From assembly GCA_039026955.1 (NCBI GenBank), contig JBCCLH010000014.1:52604-116603 (forward strand): 64,000 bases of DNA. The letters run 5' to 3'. Shown piece by piece: positions 63,129 through 64,000 of the stretch. Every line of letters starts with the position of its first letter. Positions within the stretch are counted from its first letter, which is position 1. The notes below the pieces were generated by a model that ran no database searches, had not been told where the DNA came from, and saw nothing but the letters and a program-made list of their open reading frames with translations. The stretch is from Kordia sp039026955 (GTDB taxonomy: Bacteria; Bacteroidota; Bacteroidia; Flavobacteriales; Flavobacteriaceae). Both the position numbers and the translations under genes were made by a program.

Positions 63129-64000
63129 CTAATTCCAGTTATCCAACTTAGAGCTATCTTCATCAATCCAACTATGATATCTATCAATACTTGCTTCAAT
63201 ATCTGAAATCTTATTATCTAGTTCATAAAGCCATCCTTCCGCTTTTGAACGCCAATTATCGTTGTAAGCATTTCGTATGTCATCTTTTAATTTTCTTCTT
63301 CTTTCTTTGTGGCGTTCCAAGGCATCTTCTGCTTTTCTTAAACCACTTCTATTTTTCTCTAAGTTCTGCTCTATTTTTTGTTTTATTCTACGGCTCTTTT
63401 CTTTTTTTTCTTCCCATGCAAGTTGTTTTTCTTTCCAAGCTCGTTGGTTATCATTCTTTCGCTTTTCATATTGTTGCTGTGATATTTTCTTGTATTGAGC
63501 CCAAAAGGAATCATGGTGTTCACGAACTCTGACCAAACACCCAAATATTTCTGCTTTATCCTCTTTGGTCATATTATGTTTTACACTACTAAAGTACTTG
63601 CCTATATCACGAAGTTCTCGACCTTTTGATCTCATTTCTTCAACAGTAGTTTGTATAATACCAAGAGTAATAAATGCAACCAAAGCATCTCCAACCTCAT
63701 TATAGTCTACATATTCTAACTTATTTTTTATCTCATTTCTATATATTGATGACTGGTCTTTGAGTTGTTTATTTTTTGTTTGATACACATTGTTTTTTAA
63801 ATGGAAAAATCTTTGCCAAGCATTTTCACGTTCTTGCTTGGTTGGATACCTAACCGTTTTAAAGTCCCTAAAGATGTCTTCGCATAACTGAATGATACTA
63901 TCCCATTTATATTTATTGTAACTATAACTTTTTCTTACGGTTTGGTAATTGGTTAATTTTTTGGTCTAAAGTCTGCCAATTCGATGAAATATTTTTAAAC
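63129..64000 (-). pseudogene. Coiled-coil protein with a probable frameshift, 5' part beyond window
   Basis: The visible frame to 63129 encodes a highly charged helical/coiled-coil protein (WKEKQLAWEEKKEKSRRIK, SGLRKAEDALERHKERRRK). Before the GTG at 63788 the same frame stays coding-like back to the A-run at 63929-63933 (minus strand); upstream of that a different frame (NISSNWQTLDQKINQLPNRK) carries the continuous-looking protein to the right edge. One extra A in the run explains this: a frameshift mutation, a sequencing error or programmed slippage. Family not recognised. Confidence 0.55.

Overview
The window comes from a low-GC marine-type member of the Flavobacteriaceae (Bacteroidota). 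This rests on the T9SS gliding-adhesin pair SprB-like/SprF-like, a FecR/ECF-sigma/TonB-receptor module, several families largely confined to this phylum (DUF4270, DUF4907, DUF2911, PorP/SprF, type B sorting domain), LytTR two-component pairs and promoter boxes of the form TAnnTTTG. A Kordia-like genome is my best guess, but that is inference.

Layout. 1-6.0 kb: the end of an extracellular contractile injection system (eCIS) locus, with a partial unrecognised protein, the AAA+ ATPase, a small protein, then three consecutive cargo-like genes. They share an N-terminal LxDNR..IQ leader; two also carry DUF4157 (HExxH) fused to different C-terminal effector domains (a nuclease and a probable papain/OTU-like cysteine protease). 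6-9.5 kb: EamA transporter, DUF2911 protein, lipoprotein, TPMT-like methyltransferase. 9.5-14.5 kb: an ECF sigma / FecR anti-sigma / TonB-receptor signalling module plus a divergent repeat lipoprotein. Both outward-facing transcription units carry the same 35-bp two-block promoter, which I read as the binding site of this sigma factor. 14.5-25.5 kb: a toxin-antitoxin pair, a methyltransferase, DUF695, a glycosyltransferase pair, an SGNH hydrolase and a LytS/LytTR operon. 25.9-34.7 kb: a giant SprB-like adhesin with its SprF-like partner, and an SLC13 permease. 35.2-43.4 kb: outer-membrane and surface proteins (FadL-like, DUF4270, DUF6268-like, kelch, DUF4907) with a second LytS/LytTR pair. 43.7-49.9 kb: an RND efflux operon.

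From 49.9 kb to the right edge the content looks accessory: IS66 and RHS debris, a toxin-antitoxin pair, a TrlF-type PHP-ATPase operon (possible defence), a mobile-element core (two coupled tyrosine recombinases, an AAA+ ATPase and a divergent XRE regulator with a nested palindromic operator), small lipoproteins, a second XRE regulator and a gene with a frameshift at the right edge.

Intergenic gaps across the first 44 kb carry a family of modular palindromic repeats. Their flanks are constant, but the inner stem-loop differs from copy to copy and stays base-paired. No tRNA, rRNA or CRISPR array was recognised.
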